Shown here piece after piece: positions 1 to 8,517 of a stretch of DNA of 64,000 nt. The DNA is from Streptomyces sp. 135 (lineage in GTDB: Bacteria; Actinomycetota; Actinomycetes; Streptomycetales; Streptomycetaceae): NCBI RefSeq assembly GCF_020026305.1, contig NZ_CP075691.1, forward strand, positions 3,534,001 to 3,598,000. The letters are read 5' to 3'. Made by a program: the position numbers and the translations under genes. Below the pieces are notes generated by a model. The model ran no database searches. It saw only the letters and a list, made by a program, of their open reading frames with translations, and had not been told where the DNA came from. The first letter of the stretch is position 1. Every line of letters starts with the position of its first letter.

Positions 1-140
1 GGGCTGGTCTCCGTGCCACCCACGGGCTTGGGGAAGTCCCCGTGCCTGCGGCGCCAGTTGCTGACGGCGGCGCGTCCCACTCCGGCCAGCCGGGCGATCC
101 CGGCGGCGGTCACCTCGGTCGCGTCGTCCCGCGGCTTCAT
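1..140 (-). CDS. Probable N-6 DNA methylase, N-terminal fragment (HTH part), runs off the window
   Basis: Only the first 46 codons are present. The start is ATG at 140, with a GAGGGGAG ribosome site 9-10 bases upstream. The visible peptide holds a helix-turn-helix, with GIARLAGVGRAAVSNW at residues 14-29 followed by RRRHGDFPKPVGG, the wording of excisionase/MerR-type DNA-binding heads. In Streptomyces this head commonly begins a large protein annotated as an N-6 DNA methylase. The methylase domain itself lies outside the window, so the product name rests on recollection of the family and not on visible catalytic motifs. Confidence 0.6.
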   Translation of the reverse strand, partial: MKPRDDATEVTAAGIARLAGVGRAAVSNWRRRHGDFPKPVGGTETS

Positions 141-224
141 GCAGCAGCTCCCCTCGTCGCGCGGGGTCAGTCGCGCGCGGTCGAGCATATCCAGACGATC
201 ATCCGCACGGCAGGCTTCACGGCT

Positions 225-282
225 GTTGACCGACGGTTCACATGTACTCGTGTTGACTCGGTTCACAGACATCTGCTGTGAT
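225..282 (+). promoter_or_regulatory. Candidate promoter with a duplicated GTTGAC...GGTTCACA motif
   Basis: GTTGAC occurs at 225 and 252, each followed by GGTTCACA (235 and 260), so the block is repeated with a period of about 26 bp. TTGACT at 253-258 is a good -35 and TGTGAT at 277-282 a possible -10 with an 18-bp spacer, 35 bases before the lipoprotein start. The duplication could be a regulator site or two overlapping promoters. No experiment supports it. Confidence 0.4.
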
Positions 283-316
283 GTTGCCACCGAACGACTT
301 CCCTTGGGGGGATCCC

Positions 317-1075
317 ATGCGTCACCACCTGCGCCTGCGCCGCACCGCCATCGCCGCCGTCTGCCTCGCCACCGCCGCGACGGCCGGACTCACCGCCTGC
401 GGCAGTGAGAACGACAAGGCCGGCGCGGGCGAGAAGGGGCCCTTCGCGGGCATGTCCGGCGGCGAGATCGCCGAGAAGGCCGTCGACGCGACCTCGGGCG
501 CCAAGTCCCTGAGCATCAAGGGCGACGTCACGGACGAGGCGTCCGGGCTGATCTCGCTCGACATGGCCATGGACACCAAGGGCAAGTGCGCGGGCACCAT
601 GGGCATGAACAAAGAGGGTTCGATCGAGCTGATCGTCCCGGGCAAGACCGTCTACATGAAGTACGACGAGAAGTTGCTGCGCGCCCAGACCAAGGGGGAG
701 CCCAAGGCCGACGTACAGGCCGCGGTGGACATGATGGCCGACCGCTGGGTGAAGACGAAGGCGACGAGCGCCGACGCCAAGGAGATCGCCGGGTTCTGCG
801 ACCTCGACGTCCTGCTCGCCGACTTCAAGGGCACCAAGTCCGCGGCCCGCAGGGGCGGTACGACCACGGTCGACGGCACACCCGCGATCAAGCTGACGGA
901 GAGCGACGGCAAGACGAAGTACACCCTCTACGTCGCCACCGAGGGCAAGCCGTACCTGCTGAAGGTCGACACGAAGGAGGGCGGCAAGACCGAGTCCCTG
1001 GCGTTCGGCGACTACGAGAAGCCGGTGAAGACGACGCCGCCGACCGGCGACGTCCTCGACCTCGACAAGCTGTGA
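317..1075 (+). CDS. Secreted lipoprotein, function unknown
   Basis: A 252-residue protein. It begins with a basic N-terminus and a hydrophobic stretch ending in the lipobox LTAC, so Cys25 or thereabouts should be lipidated and the protein held on the outer face of the membrane. The rest is soluble and resembles the LppX/LprG-like lipoproteins of actinobacteria: repeated beta-rich segments such as VDGTPAIKLTESDGKTKYTLYV. The start at ATG 317 is preferred over an upstream in-frame start at 278 because it follows a GGGGGGA run and puts the signal peptide at the N-terminus. The gene stands alone on the plus strand and its stop lies one base from the stop of the convergent acetyltransferase gene. 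Ligand unknown. Confidence 0.75.
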   Translation: MRHHLRLRRTAIAAVCLATAATAGLTACGSENDKAGAGEKGPFAGMSGGEIAEKAVDATSGAKSLSIKGDVTDEASGLISLDMAMDTKGKCAGTMGMNKEGSIELIVPGKTVYMKYDEKLLRAQTKGEPKADVQAAVDMMADRWVKTKATSADAKEIAGFCDLDVLLADFKGTKSAARRGGTTTVDGTPAIKLTESDGKTKYTLYVATEGKPYLLKVDTKEGGKTESLAFGDYEKPVKTTPPTGDVLDLDKL

Positions 1076-1076
1076 G

Positions 1077-1823
1077 TCACAGTGTGTGCCGGACCCACAC
1101 GTTCGGTTCGACGTACACGCCGTAGCCGCGCTCCGGCTCGCAGTGCACCGGCACCAGCGCGCCCTTCACCTCGACGGGCCCCTCCTTGTCGAAGGGCAGC
1201 CCGGTCCACTCGCGCCACTGCGCGGTGGACCCGGACACCGTCATGGAGGCGTGCGCGACCTTCTCGATGACGCCGCCCGCGCGGACGTGCACCCGCAGCC
1301 ACGGGTCGTGGGGCAGGCCGTCCTCGCGCGTGCGGTGGGCGTACTCGTCGATGGGCGTCGCCGGTTCGAGGTGCTTGGCGTTGGGGCGTACGGGCGCGAC
1401 GACCTCGCGGAAGCCGCGGGCGCGGGCGTTGTCCCGCATCGCGGCGAGCATCCGGGCGGAGACGCCCTTGCCGCGCGCCGCCTCGTCGACGGTTATCTCG
1501 ATGGCGCTGACCGTGTCCGGCTCCTTGCCGTGCCGCAGGTCGGAGAAGGCCCACAGCAGGACCTGGTCCCAGCCGCCGTCGGGCAGCGCGGGCTCCCCGC
1601 GGGGGCGCAGGGCGAGCGGCACGCTGAAGGCGCGGGCCACGACCTTGGTGCTGTCCTCGTCCGTGGCGACGAGGACGTACTCGGGGAGGTCCGCCACGAT
1701 GCGGCCGATCAGTGACCAGCCGACCGGGTCGTGGAGGATGAACTCCGGCCAGTCCTCGGCCATGCTCCAGAGGGGGCCCGCGAGTTCGGGGCGCTCGGCG
1801 AGGGTGGTGATCTTGAGGTCCAT
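1077..1823 (-). CDS. GNAT-family N-acetyltransferase
   Basis: A 248-residue protein with a GNAT-like core. The central stretch AIEITVDEAARGKGVS is the beta4-alpha3 acetyl-CoA site, with the R-G-K-G-V form of the R/Q-x-x-G-x-G/A motif, followed by the helix RMLAAMRDNARARGF. The C-terminal half (DGLPHDPWLRVHVRAGG onward) is conserved in Streptomyces homologues as far as I recall. Substrate unknown. The ATG at 1823 gives MDLKITTLAERPEL; a GTG three codons earlier (1832) is possible because neither start has a strong ribosome site. It is the last gene of a minus-strand run after the HNH nuclease, separated from it by a repeat-bearing spacer of 237 bp. Confidence 0.75.
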   Translation of the reverse strand: MDLKITTLAERPELAGPLWSMAEDWPEFILHDPVGWSLIGRIVADLPEYVLVATDEDSTKVVARAFSVPLALRPRGEPALPDGGWDQVLLWAFSDLRHGKEPDTVSAIEITVDEAARGKGVSARMLAAMRDNARARGFREVVAPVRPNAKHLEPATPIDEYAHRTREDGLPHDPWLRVHVRAGGVIEKVAHASMTVSGSTAQWREWTGLPFDKEGPVEVKGALVPVHCEPERGYGVYVEPNVWVRHTL

Positions 1824-1958
1824 GCGCCGCACGGTACGCGTCCCGCGGGGTGGGCGGAATTGGGTTTCCGGTGGGGTGGCTTCGGGGTGGCTTCGGGGCC
1901 GTTTTTGCGGGGTGGCGTCTGCGGGGGGCTCTTCGGGGCCGTCTGCGGGTTCGTCTTG

Positions 1959-1985
1959 GGCTGGTCGCGCAGTTCCCCGCGCCCC
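1959..1985 (-). repeat. Interspersed Streptomyces intergenic repeat, copy 1
   Basis: A 27-bp unit with core CGCGCAGTTCCCCGCG, identical to the copies at 28460-28486 (opposite orientation) and 49884-49910. It lies between the HNH nuclease and acetyltransferase genes. Elements of this type are common downstream of Streptomyces genes and can fold into GC-rich stems. Confidence 0.7.
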
Positions 1986-1990
1986 TTTCA

Positions 1991-2045
1991 GGGCCGCTTC
2001 CGGGCCGCTTCCGGGCCGCTTCCGGGCCGCTTCAGGGCCACTTCA
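1991..2045. repeat. Five tandem 11-bp repeats
   Basis: The unit GGGCCGCTTCC is repeated five times without a gap (1991, 2002, 2013, 2024 and 2035); the last two copies end in A and the fifth has one more change. Related GTGGCTTCGGG units occur just upstream near 1876-1900. The array ends 15 bases past the HNH gene stop. It is noncoding on either strand as far as gene calls go. Confidence 0.85.
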
Positions 2046-2060
2046 TAAACCGTCTCCGGG

Positions 2061-2798
2061 TCAGCGGGCGTGGAAGCGCGGTGGTGCAGCCGTCGGGGCT
2101 GTGCCGGTCGGGAGGTTCTCGGCCGGGCAGGTCGACAGGACCTTCTTCATCGCGTCCCGTTCCGCCGCGGTCACCCACACCCCGTACTTCTTCTTCACCG
2201 CCACCTGTCCGGCCACATACGTACAGCGGTAGCCCTTGTTCGGCGGCAGCCAGGTCGCCGTGTCGCCGTCGCCCTTGCTGCGGTTGGGGCCCGCGTCGAC
2301 CGCCACGAGGTTGAGCGGATCGTTGGCGAAGGCGATGCGCTTGCCCGGCGCCCACCGGGCGGCGCCCTTCTGCCAGGCGTCCGAGAGCGCGACGAGATGG
2401 TCGATGTCGACCCGGCTGCGGCCGCGCCGGAACGTCACGTCCCTGCCGGTGTACGGGTCGGGGGCGAGCCTGCCCGAGACGACCCGGCACTCCCCGTCCT
2501 GACCGGAGCGCTGATACGTGACGTCCGTCAGGTCCCGCTTCAGTATGTCGTCCCTGGTGGGGCAGCCGTTGGAGTCCGTGTCGGCCCAGGCACTGCCGAA
2601 CCGGCCCCGGTCATAACCCGTCTTGGGCGCGCGGCCCTTGACCGTGAGCGTGTCGACGGCCGCCAGCGCGGAGCCCGCCTTGGCGCCGGCCCCCGTGGCG
2701 CCGCCCTCCCCCGTGTCCCCGGTGCCGAGGCCGCAGCCGGTGAGCAGCGCGGGGACGGCGGCCAGCGCGAGCAGGGCCGAGGTGGTGCGCCGGTTCAC
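2061..2798 (-). CDS. HNH-family (DUF1524/GmrSD C-terminal-like) nuclease, lipoprotein
   Basis: A 245-residue protein. It starts at GTG 2798, overlapping the MOSC stop in a GTGA, so translation is probably coupled. A signal peptide with lipobox LLTGC makes it an exported lipoprotein. The mature part carries the His-Asn-Asn type nuclease core of the DUF1524 group: VDIDHLVALSDAW (the catalytic His follows Asp), then FANDPLNLVAVDAGPNRSKG and TWLPPNKGYRC. Secreted proteins of this group are nucleases that probably degrade DNA outside the cell for nutrient scavenging, but the substrate here is inferred. Cysteines CPTRDD, GECR, YRCTY and STCP could form disulfides, in keeping with an extracytoplasmic site. 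Confidence 0.8.
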   Translation of the reverse strand: MNRRTTSALLALAAVPALLTGCGLGTGDTGEGGATGAGAKAGSALAAVDTLTVKGRAPKTGYDRGRFGSAWADTDSNGCPTRDDILKRDLTDVTYQRSGQDGECRVVSGRLAPDPYTGRDVTFRRGRSRVDIDHLVALSDAWQKGAARWAPGKRIAFANDPLNLVAVDAGPNRSKGDGDTATWLPPNKGYRCTYVAGQVAVKKKYGVWVTAAERDAMKKVLSTCPAENLPTGTAPTAAPPRFHAR

Positions 2799-3508
2799 CG
2801 GACGGCCACCGTGTCGCCGAGGGCGAGCGGCGCGGGCGTCACGACGTCCGTGTGGATGCCGATGCACATGTCGCGCGCGGCGGTGAGCGTCTTGAGGACG
2901 CGGTTGTCCACGGGGAGGCCGGGCTGGGCCTGGGTGACCATGACGCAGCGCGTGACGCGCTTGATGCCACGCAGCCGCAGCGGTTCCGTGCCCCGGCCGC
3001 CGCCGAGGACGATCTCGCGGCCGACCCAGCTCTCCTCGATCCAGGGTTCGTCGGTCTCCACGACGATGTTCTTGCGCAGCCGCCGTACGTCGACGGGGTC
3101 GGCGTCACCGAGCAGGTCGCCGAGCGCGCGGAGCGAGGCCGTGCCGATGAGGGACACGGCGGAGGCGTCCTTGTGGCTCTCCGGGCCCTTCTCGCCCTCA
3201 CGGACCAGCTCGACGCCGTCGCCGAAGCGCTCGGGGATGCGCGGATCGCCGGGGCGCAGTGTCGCGCCGTCCGGTGCGGTGATGACGGGCAGGCCGTCAC
3301 CGTCGTACGCCGCGTAGTGCTCCAGGAGCCCCGGGACACGGCGGAAGCGCCGGGTGTTCTTCCCGCTGCCCAGCTTGCCTGCGGCGTCACGCAGGGCCCA
3401 CCGCCGGTCGCCGACCGCGCCTTGCGCGTCGAACTCCAGCCGGTCGTGCTCCTCACCCAGCATCGATTTCACCGGGAACCGGCTCAGCCCCACAACCTTG
3501 AGCGTCAC
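2795..3508 (-). CDS. MOSC domain protein (YcbX/mARC-like molybdenum cofactor enzyme)
   Basis: A 237-residue protein. The N-terminal MOSC beta-barrel opens with LSRFPVKSMLGEEHDRLEF and GDRRWAL. The C-terminal MOSC domain contains RLRKNIVVE and the cysteine motif RVTRCVMVTQAQPG, where Cys ligates molybdenum in mARC/YcbX enzymes that reduce N-hydroxylated compounds. Substrate not known. The start is GTG 3508 with GGGGAGAG just upstream. It is the first gene of a two-gene unit with the HNH lipoprotein (4-bp overlap), though no functional link between them is obvious. Confidence 0.85.
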   Translation of the reverse strand: MTLKVVGLSRFPVKSMLGEEHDRLEFDAQGAVGDRRWALRDAAGKLGSGKNTRRFRRVPGLLEHYAAYDGDGLPVITAPDGATLRPGDPRIPERFGDGVELVREGEKGPESHKDASAVSLIGTASLRALGDLLGDADPVDVRRLRKNIVVETDEPWIEESWVGREIVLGGGRGTEPLRLRGIKRVTRCVMVTQAQPGLPVDNRVLKTLTAARDMCIGIHTDVVTPAPLALGDTVAVR

Positions 3509-3647
3509 TGCGCTCTCCCCTCCCCTGGGCGGACTTGGCGGCCTCCACGGTAGCTGCCGGGCGGTGCGGACCGTGTCTGCTTCCGCCGCCCGGAGCGGCG
3601 GGACGGAAGCCGTAATATCTGCTGATCAATCACGTTTCAGGAGATCC

Positions 3648-4079
3648 ATGCACCAGCGCCTGCCCCAGCTCGCCCTCTTGCTCGCCGCCCTCGCCGTCGG
3701 CGCCACGGCCTGCGGCTCGTCCGACACCTCCTCCGCACCGTCCGCGAACACGTCGGCGACGGCGGGCAGTTCGGCGGCAGCGGGCGCGCCGACGGCGCCG
3801 AGTGCCTCCGCCAGCCCTCGGGGAAGGGGCCTGAAGGGCCCGGCCGCCGCCTTCTACCTGAAGACGCTGCGCAAGCACTACCCGGACCTCGACCACATCG
3901 CCGACGACGCGCTCGTCGCGGAGGGCGACGCGCTGTGCACCATCCGGGGCGCCGCCCTCGGCGAGCAGTTCACGAGGTCCACGCGCCGGCTCGGCACGAC
4001 CAAGAAGCAGACCTCCCGCATCATGGGCGTCGCGCACGGCCTGTGCCGGGACGAGGACGAGCAGCTGTACAAGGACTGA
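3648..4079 (+). CDS. Small secreted lipoprotein with DUF732-like domain
   Basis: A 143-residue protein. The signal peptide ends in the lipobox ATAC, followed by a low-complexity Ser/Ala/Thr linker to about residue 60. The C-terminal 80 residues (FYLKTLRKHYPDL, DALVAEGDALCTI, GVAHGLCRDED) show the helical layout and two well-spaced cysteines seen in DUF732 secreted proteins of actinobacteria. Role unknown. ATG 3648 is chosen because CAGGAG lies 5 bases before it and it places the signal peptide at the N-terminus. Confidence 0.75.
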   Translation: MHQRLPQLALLLAALAVGATACGSSDTSSAPSANTSATAGSSAAAGAPTAPSASASPRGRGLKGPAAAFYLKTLRKHYPDLDHIADDALVAEGDALCTIRGAALGEQFTRSTRRLGTTKKQTSRIMGVAHGLCRDEDEQLYKD

Positions 4080-4215
4080 GGTGGCTCCCGGGGCGGGCCC
4101 GCGGTCGGCTCCCGGGAACGGGCCCGCAGGGAATTACCTCCGCGGTAATCGACCGTTCCCCCGCCTCCCCGGCAGGATCAGGCCATCAGCCCGATCCGGA
4201 GCCGAGGAGAACCCC

Positions 4216-4665
4216 ATGACCGCCGAGCACGCCACCACCGCCCCGACTCCCGCCGCCGGCACCGCCGCGCACACCCGCGCCGTCGTGGCGGAGTTCCTCG
4301 CGGCCCGCCTGGCCGGGGACACCGGGCGGATGGTGGAGCTCTTCGCCGACGACGTCGACTGGATGCTGGCCGAGAACCCCGGCGTGCCGTGGATACGGCC
4401 GCGCTCCACCGGCGCCGAATGCGCCGCCCAGTCCGCGGAGCTGGCCGCTTACACCGTCCCGGAGGACGCCCGCGCCTCCCTCGACACCTTCCTGGTGGAC
4501 GGCGCCGACGCCGTCCTGATGGGCCACCTGTCCGGCACCGTACGGGCCACGGGCAAGTCCTTCGAGGGGCCCTTCGCGCTGCGGCTCACCGTGGAGGACG
4601 GCCGGATCACCCGGCACCACCTCTACGAGAACAGCCGGTCGATAGCCGAGGCGTGCGCCGCCTGA
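4216..4665 (+). CDS. SnoaL/NTF2-like protein
   Basis: A 149-residue protein with the cone-shaped NTF2/SnoaL pattern: VVAEFLAARLAGDTGRMVELFADDVDWML (written here as a description of residues 22-50), then the strand-rich part ADAVLMGHLSGTVRA and FALRLTVEDGRITRHHLYEN. Such proteins act as small isomerases, hydrolases or binding modules; the substrate cannot be read from the sequence. Start ATG 4216 follows GAGGAGA. The upstream frame is open to 4081 but has no better start. It converges on mfd, with 22 bases between the two stops. Confidence 0.7.
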   Translation: MTAEHATTAPTPAAGTAAHTRAVVAEFLAARLAGDTGRMVELFADDVDWMLAENPGVPWIRPRSTGAECAAQSAELAAYTVPEDARASLDTFLVDGADAVLMGHLSGTVRATGKSFEGPFALRLTVEDGRITRHHLYENSRSIAEACAA

Positions 4666-4687
4666 CGGCAGCGCACGCCCGAGGCCG

Positions 4688-7600
4688 CTATGACCCGAGA
4701 ATCGAGGCGAGGAACTCCCCCACCCAGCCCAGCAGTTCGCGGCCGACCAGCGGCTTGCCGCCGACCTTCGCGGTCTTGGGGCGCGGTACCAGGATCTGCT
4801 GGGCGTTCGCCTTGATGACCGTCCCGGGGTAGAGCCGCTTGAGCCGCAGCTCCTGCGACTCGCGCAGATCCACCGGCGCGAAGCGGATGTTGGTGCCCTG
4901 GAGGACGATCTCGCCGACGCCGCACGCGCGCGCGAGCATCCGCAGCCCCGCCACCAGCAGGAGGTTCTCCACCGGCTCCGGCAACTTGCCGTAGCGGTCG
5001 GTGAGTTCCTCGCGTACGGCCCTGACGTCCTCCTCCGTGCTGGCGGAGGCGATGGCGCGGTAGGCCTGGAGGCGCAGCCGCTCGCCGGGGGCGTAGTCGT
5101 GCGGGACGTGCGCGTCCACCGGGAGTTCGATCTTGACCTCCAGGGGCGGCTCCTCCTCCACCCCGCCCTCCAGCGAGGCGCGGTAGTCGGCCACGGCCTC
5201 GCCGACCATCCGTACGTACAGGTCGAAGCCGACGCCCGCGATGTGCCCGGACTGCTCGCCGCCCAGCAGGTTGCCGGCGCCGCGGATCTCCAGGTCCTTC
5301 ATCGCCACGTACATGCCCGCGCCCATCTCGGTGTGCTGGGCGATGGTCGCGAGCCGCTCGTGGGCGGTCTCCGTGAGCGGCTTCTCCGGCGGGTAGAGGA
5401 AGTAGGCGTAGCCACGCTCGCGGCCGCGGCCGACGCGGCCGCGCAGCTGGTGGAGCTGGGAGAGGCCGAAGTTGTCGCCGCGCTCCACGATCAGGGTGTT
5501 GGCGTTGGAGATGTCGATGCCGGACTCGACGATGGTCGTCGAGACGAGCACGTCGAACTTCTTCTCCCAGAAGTCGACCACGACCTGTTCCAGGGCCTGT
5601 TCGGACATCTGGCCGTGCGCGGTGGCGATGCGGGCCTCGGGCACGATCTCGCGCAGCCTGGCCGCCGCGCGGTCGATGGACTCGACGCGGTTGTGGATGT
5701 AGAAGACCTGGCCCTCGCGCAGCAGTTCACGGCGGACCGCCGCGCCGATCTGCTTCTCCTCGTACGGACCGACGAAGGTCAGGACCGGGTGGCGTTCCTC
5801 GGGCGGCGTGGTGATCGTCGACATCTCGCGGATGCCGGTGACCGCCATTTCGAGCGTACGGGGGATGGGGGTCGCGGACATGGTGAGCACGTCCACGTTG
5901 GCCCGGAGCTTCTTCAGCTGCTCCTTGTGCTCGACGCCGAAGCGCTGCTCCTCGTCGACGATGACGAGGCCGAGGTCCTTGAACTTGGTCTCGGAGGAGA
6001 ACAGGCGGTGCGTGCCGATGACGATGTCGACCGAGCCGTCCCGCAGGCCTTCGAGCGTCGCCTTGGACTCGGTCTCCGTCTGGAAGCGGCTGAGCGCCCG
6101 CACGTTGACCGGGAACTGGGAGTACCGCTCGGAGAACGTGCCGAAGTGCTGCTGGACCAGGAGCGTCGTGGGCACCAGGACCGCGACCTGCTTGCCGTCC
6201 TGCACCGCCTTGAAGGCCGCGCGGACCGCGATCTCCGTCTTGCCGTAGCCGACGTCGCCGCAGATCAGGCGGTCCATCGGGACCGTCTTCTCCATGTCCT
6301 CCTTGACCTCGGCGATCGTGGTGAGCTGGTCGGGCGTCTCCATGTACGGGAAGGCGTCCTCCAGCTCGCGCTGCCAGGGCGTGTCGGGGGCGAAGGCGTG
6401 GCCGGGCGCGGCCATGCGGGCGGAGTAGAGCTTGATGAGGTCGGCGGCGATCTCCTTGACCGCCTTCTTCGCACGCGCCTTCGTCTTGGTCCAGTCGGCG
6501 CCGCCCAGGCGGTGCAGGGTCGGGGCCTCGCCGCCGACGTACTTGGTGATCTGCTCCAGCTGGTCGGTGGGGATGTAGAGCCGGTCGCCGGGCTGGCCGC
6601 GCTTGGCGGGGGCGTACTCCACGACGAGGTACTCGCGGGTGGCGCCCTGGACGGTGCGCTGCACCATCTCGATGTAGCGGCCGACGCCGTGCTGCTCGTG
6701 GACGATGTAGTCGCCGGCCTCCAGGGTCAGCGGGTCGATCGTCTTGCGGCGGCGGGCCGGCATGCGCTGGCCGTCCTTGCCCGCCGCCTTCTGGCCGGAG
6801 AGATCGGTCTCCGTGAGGACGGCGAGCTTCAGCGCGGGGTCGACGAAGCCGTAGTCGATCGAGCCGCAGGAGACGTGCACCAGCGACGGCGTCAGCTCGG
6901 TGAGGTCGCCGTCCAGGCGGGCCGCGATGCCCTCGCCGCCGAGGACCTCCACGGTGCGGGCGGCGGGGCCGTGGCCCTCGGTGACGTAGACGGTGCGCCA
7001 GCCGTCGGCGAGCCAGCCCTTGGTGTCGGCGAGCGCCTTCGCGGTGTCGCCGCGGTAGGTCTCCGGGGCGTGCATGCCGAGCTTCAGGGTCTGGTCGTCC
7101 AGCTCCTCGTCGGCGGCGAAGGGACTCACCGACCACCACATCATGCCCAGCTCGCGCGCGTGGTCACGGACGTCCGCGATGCCCCACAGGGAAGCCGCGC
7201 CCACGTCGATCGGCGCCTCGCCGCCCCCGGCCGTCGCCGCCCAGCTGGCCTGGAGGAACTCCTGCGAGGTGGCCACCAGGTCGGCCGCGCGGGTGCGCAC
7301 CCGCTCCGGGTCGCAGACCACGGCCATGCTGTTCTTCGGCATGACGTCGAGCAGCAGCTCCATGTCGTCCACCAGGACCGGAGCCAGGGACTCCATGCCC
7401 TCGACGGCGATGCCCTCGGCGATCTTGCCGAGCAGCTCGCCCAGCTCCGGGTGCTGCTCCGCGAGGGCCGCCGCCCGCTGCCGCACGTCGTCGGTGAGCA
7501 GCAGCTCGCGGCAGGGCGGCGCCCACAGGCCGTGCTCGGCGACCTCCAGGGAGCGCTGGTCGGCGATCTTGAAGTAGCGGATCTCCTCGACGTCGTCGCC

Positions 7601-8218
7601 CCAGAACTCCACGCGCAGCGGGTGCTCCTCAGTCGGCGGGAACACGTCGAGGATGCCGCCGCGGACGGCGAACTCACCGCGCTTCTCGACCAGTTCCACC
7701 CGGGAGTACGCGGCTGCCGCGAGCGCCTCGACGACCGCGTTCAGGTCGGTGGTCTCACCGGAGCGCAGCGCCACGGGCTCCAGGTCGCCGAGGCCCTTGA
7801 CCTGCGGCTGGAGCACCGAGCGGACCGGCGCGACGACGACGGAGACCGGGCCGGTCTCGGGGTCGTCCGGGCGGGGGTGCGCGAGGCGCCGCAGGACCGC
7901 GAGGCGCCGGCCGACCGTGTCGGAGCGGGGCGAGAGGCGCTCGTGCGGGAGGGTCTCCCAGGACGGGTAGTCCACGACGCCGTCCGGCGGCAGGATCGTG
8001 CGCAGCGCCGCCGCGAGGTCCTCCGCCTCGCGGCCCGTGGCCGTCACGGCGAGGACGGGGCGGCCGGACTCGCGGGCCAGCGCCGCCACCACGAACGGGC
8101 GCGCGGCGGGCGGGCCGACCAGGTCGACGTGCGTGCGGTTGCCGTCGGTGGCGGCCTTGACCGCCTCGGCGAGTGCCGCGTCCTTGACGACAGCGTCGAG
8201 CAGACCGTGCAGGCTCAT
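4688..8218 (-). CDS. mfd: Transcription-repair coupling factor
   Basis: A 1176-residue DNA translocase that removes RNA polymerase stalled at lesions and recruits UvrA. The order of parts fits Mfd: a UvrB-like N-terminal region; a CarD-like RNA-polymerase-interacting domain near residues 500-570 (GDYIVHEQHGVGRY); Walker A GDVGYGKTE near 652; DEEQRFGVEHKE near 753; MSATPIPRT; and the translocation module with GRVGRGRERGYAYF near 926. A C-terminal D7 domain follows. ATG 8218 (MSLHGLLDAVV) is taken because family members start there. The open frame runs 73 codons further upstream without support. Length is normal. It is transcribed alone, divergent from the DUF2079 gene. Confidence 0.97.
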   Translation of the reverse strand: MSLHGLLDAVVKDAALAEAVKAATDGNRTHVDLVGPPAARPFVVAALARESGRPVLAVTATGREAEDLAAALRTILPPDGVVDYPSWETLPHERLSPRSDTVGRRLAVLRRLAHPRPDDPETGPVSVVVAPVRSVLQPQVKGLGDLEPVALRSGETTDLNAVVEALAAAAYSRVELVEKRGEFAVRGGILDVFPPTEEHPLRVEFWGDDVEEIRYFKIADQRSLEVAEHGLWAPPCRELLLTDDVRQRAAALAEQHPELGELLGKIAEGIAVEGMESLAPVLVDDMELLLDVMPKNSMAVVCDPERVRTRAADLVATSQEFLQASWAATAGGGEAPIDVGAASLWGIADVRDHARELGMMWWSVSPFAADEELDDQTLKLGMHAPETYRGDTAKALADTKGWLADGWRTVYVTEGHGPAARTVEVLGGEGIAARLDGDLTELTPSLVHVSCGSIDYGFVDPALKLAVLTETDLSGQKAAGKDGQRMPARRRKTIDPLTLEAGDYIVHEQHGVGRYIEMVQRTVQGATREYLVVEYAPAKRGQPGDRLYIPTDQLEQITKYVGGEAPTLHRLGGADWTKTKARAKKAVKEIAADLIKLYSARMAAPGHAFAPDTPWQRELEDAFPYMETPDQLTTIAEVKEDMEKTVPMDRLICGDVGYGKTEIAVRAAFKAVQDGKQVAVLVPTTLLVQQHFGTFSERYSQFPVNVRALSRFQTETESKATLEGLRDGSVDIVIGTHRLFSSETKFKDLGLVIVDEEQRFGVEHKEQLKKLRANVDVLTMSATPIPRTLEMAVTGIREMSTITTPPEERHPVLTFVGPYEEKQIGAAVRRELLREGQVFYIHNRVESIDRAAARLREIVPEARIATAHGQMSEQALEQVVVDFWEKKFDVLVSTTIVESGIDISNANTLIVERGDNFGLSQLHQLRGRVGRGRERGYAYFLYPPEKPLTETAHERLATIAQHTEMGAGMYVAMKDLEIRGAGNLLGGEQSGHIAGVGFDLYVRMVGEAVADYRASLEGGVEEEPPLEVKIELPVDAHVPHDYAPGERLRLQAYRAIASASTEEDVRAVREELTDRYGKLPEPVENLLLVAGLRMLARACGVGEIVLQGTNIRFAPVDLRESQELRLKRLYPGTVIKANAQQILVPRPKTAKVGGKPLVGRELLGWVGEFLASILGS

Positions 8219-8436
8219 GGAAGGCTTTCCGTCCAGGTACCGGGGTGAGCCGGAGTGGGTGGGCAACGCGAACCGCCCGGCACGTCGCACGGGCCGGGGG
8301 CCTCCAGCGTACGACTCCGGGGCGGGCGGCGCGGCCCCGCTCCGCGCGGGGCGGCGCCCGGCACGGGGGTCGCCGGGTGAGCCGGGGCCCGCGCTGGCGC
8401 ACAATGACACGGAAACGGTCCCACGTGCCCCCGACA

Positions 8437-8484
8437 CGGGGCTCCGCCCCCCGGACCCCGCTCCTCGAACGCCGGAGGGGCTGG
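8437..8484. repeat. GC-rich intergenic repeat of a type frequent in Streptomyces
   Basis: Within the 299-bp spacer between the divergent mfd and DUF2079 genes lies GGGGCTCCGCCCC, then GGACCCCGCTCCTCGAACG and CCGGAGGGGCTGG. The first part folds on itself (GGGG/CCCC) and CTCC pairs with GGAG. I recall close copies between genes in many Streptomyces genomes. No other feature is clear in this spacer. Confidence 0.55.
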
Positions 8485-8517
8485 TTGCCCGCCCCTCGCC
8501 GACCAGAAAGCCACCCC

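Noticed and set aside
5099..8248. Open frame of 1049 codons on the plus strand opposite mfd
   Set aside because: It is a GC-bias shadow: Arg/Val/Gly/Asp-rich, no domain, no ribosome site, and lies wholly antisense to a well-conserved gene.
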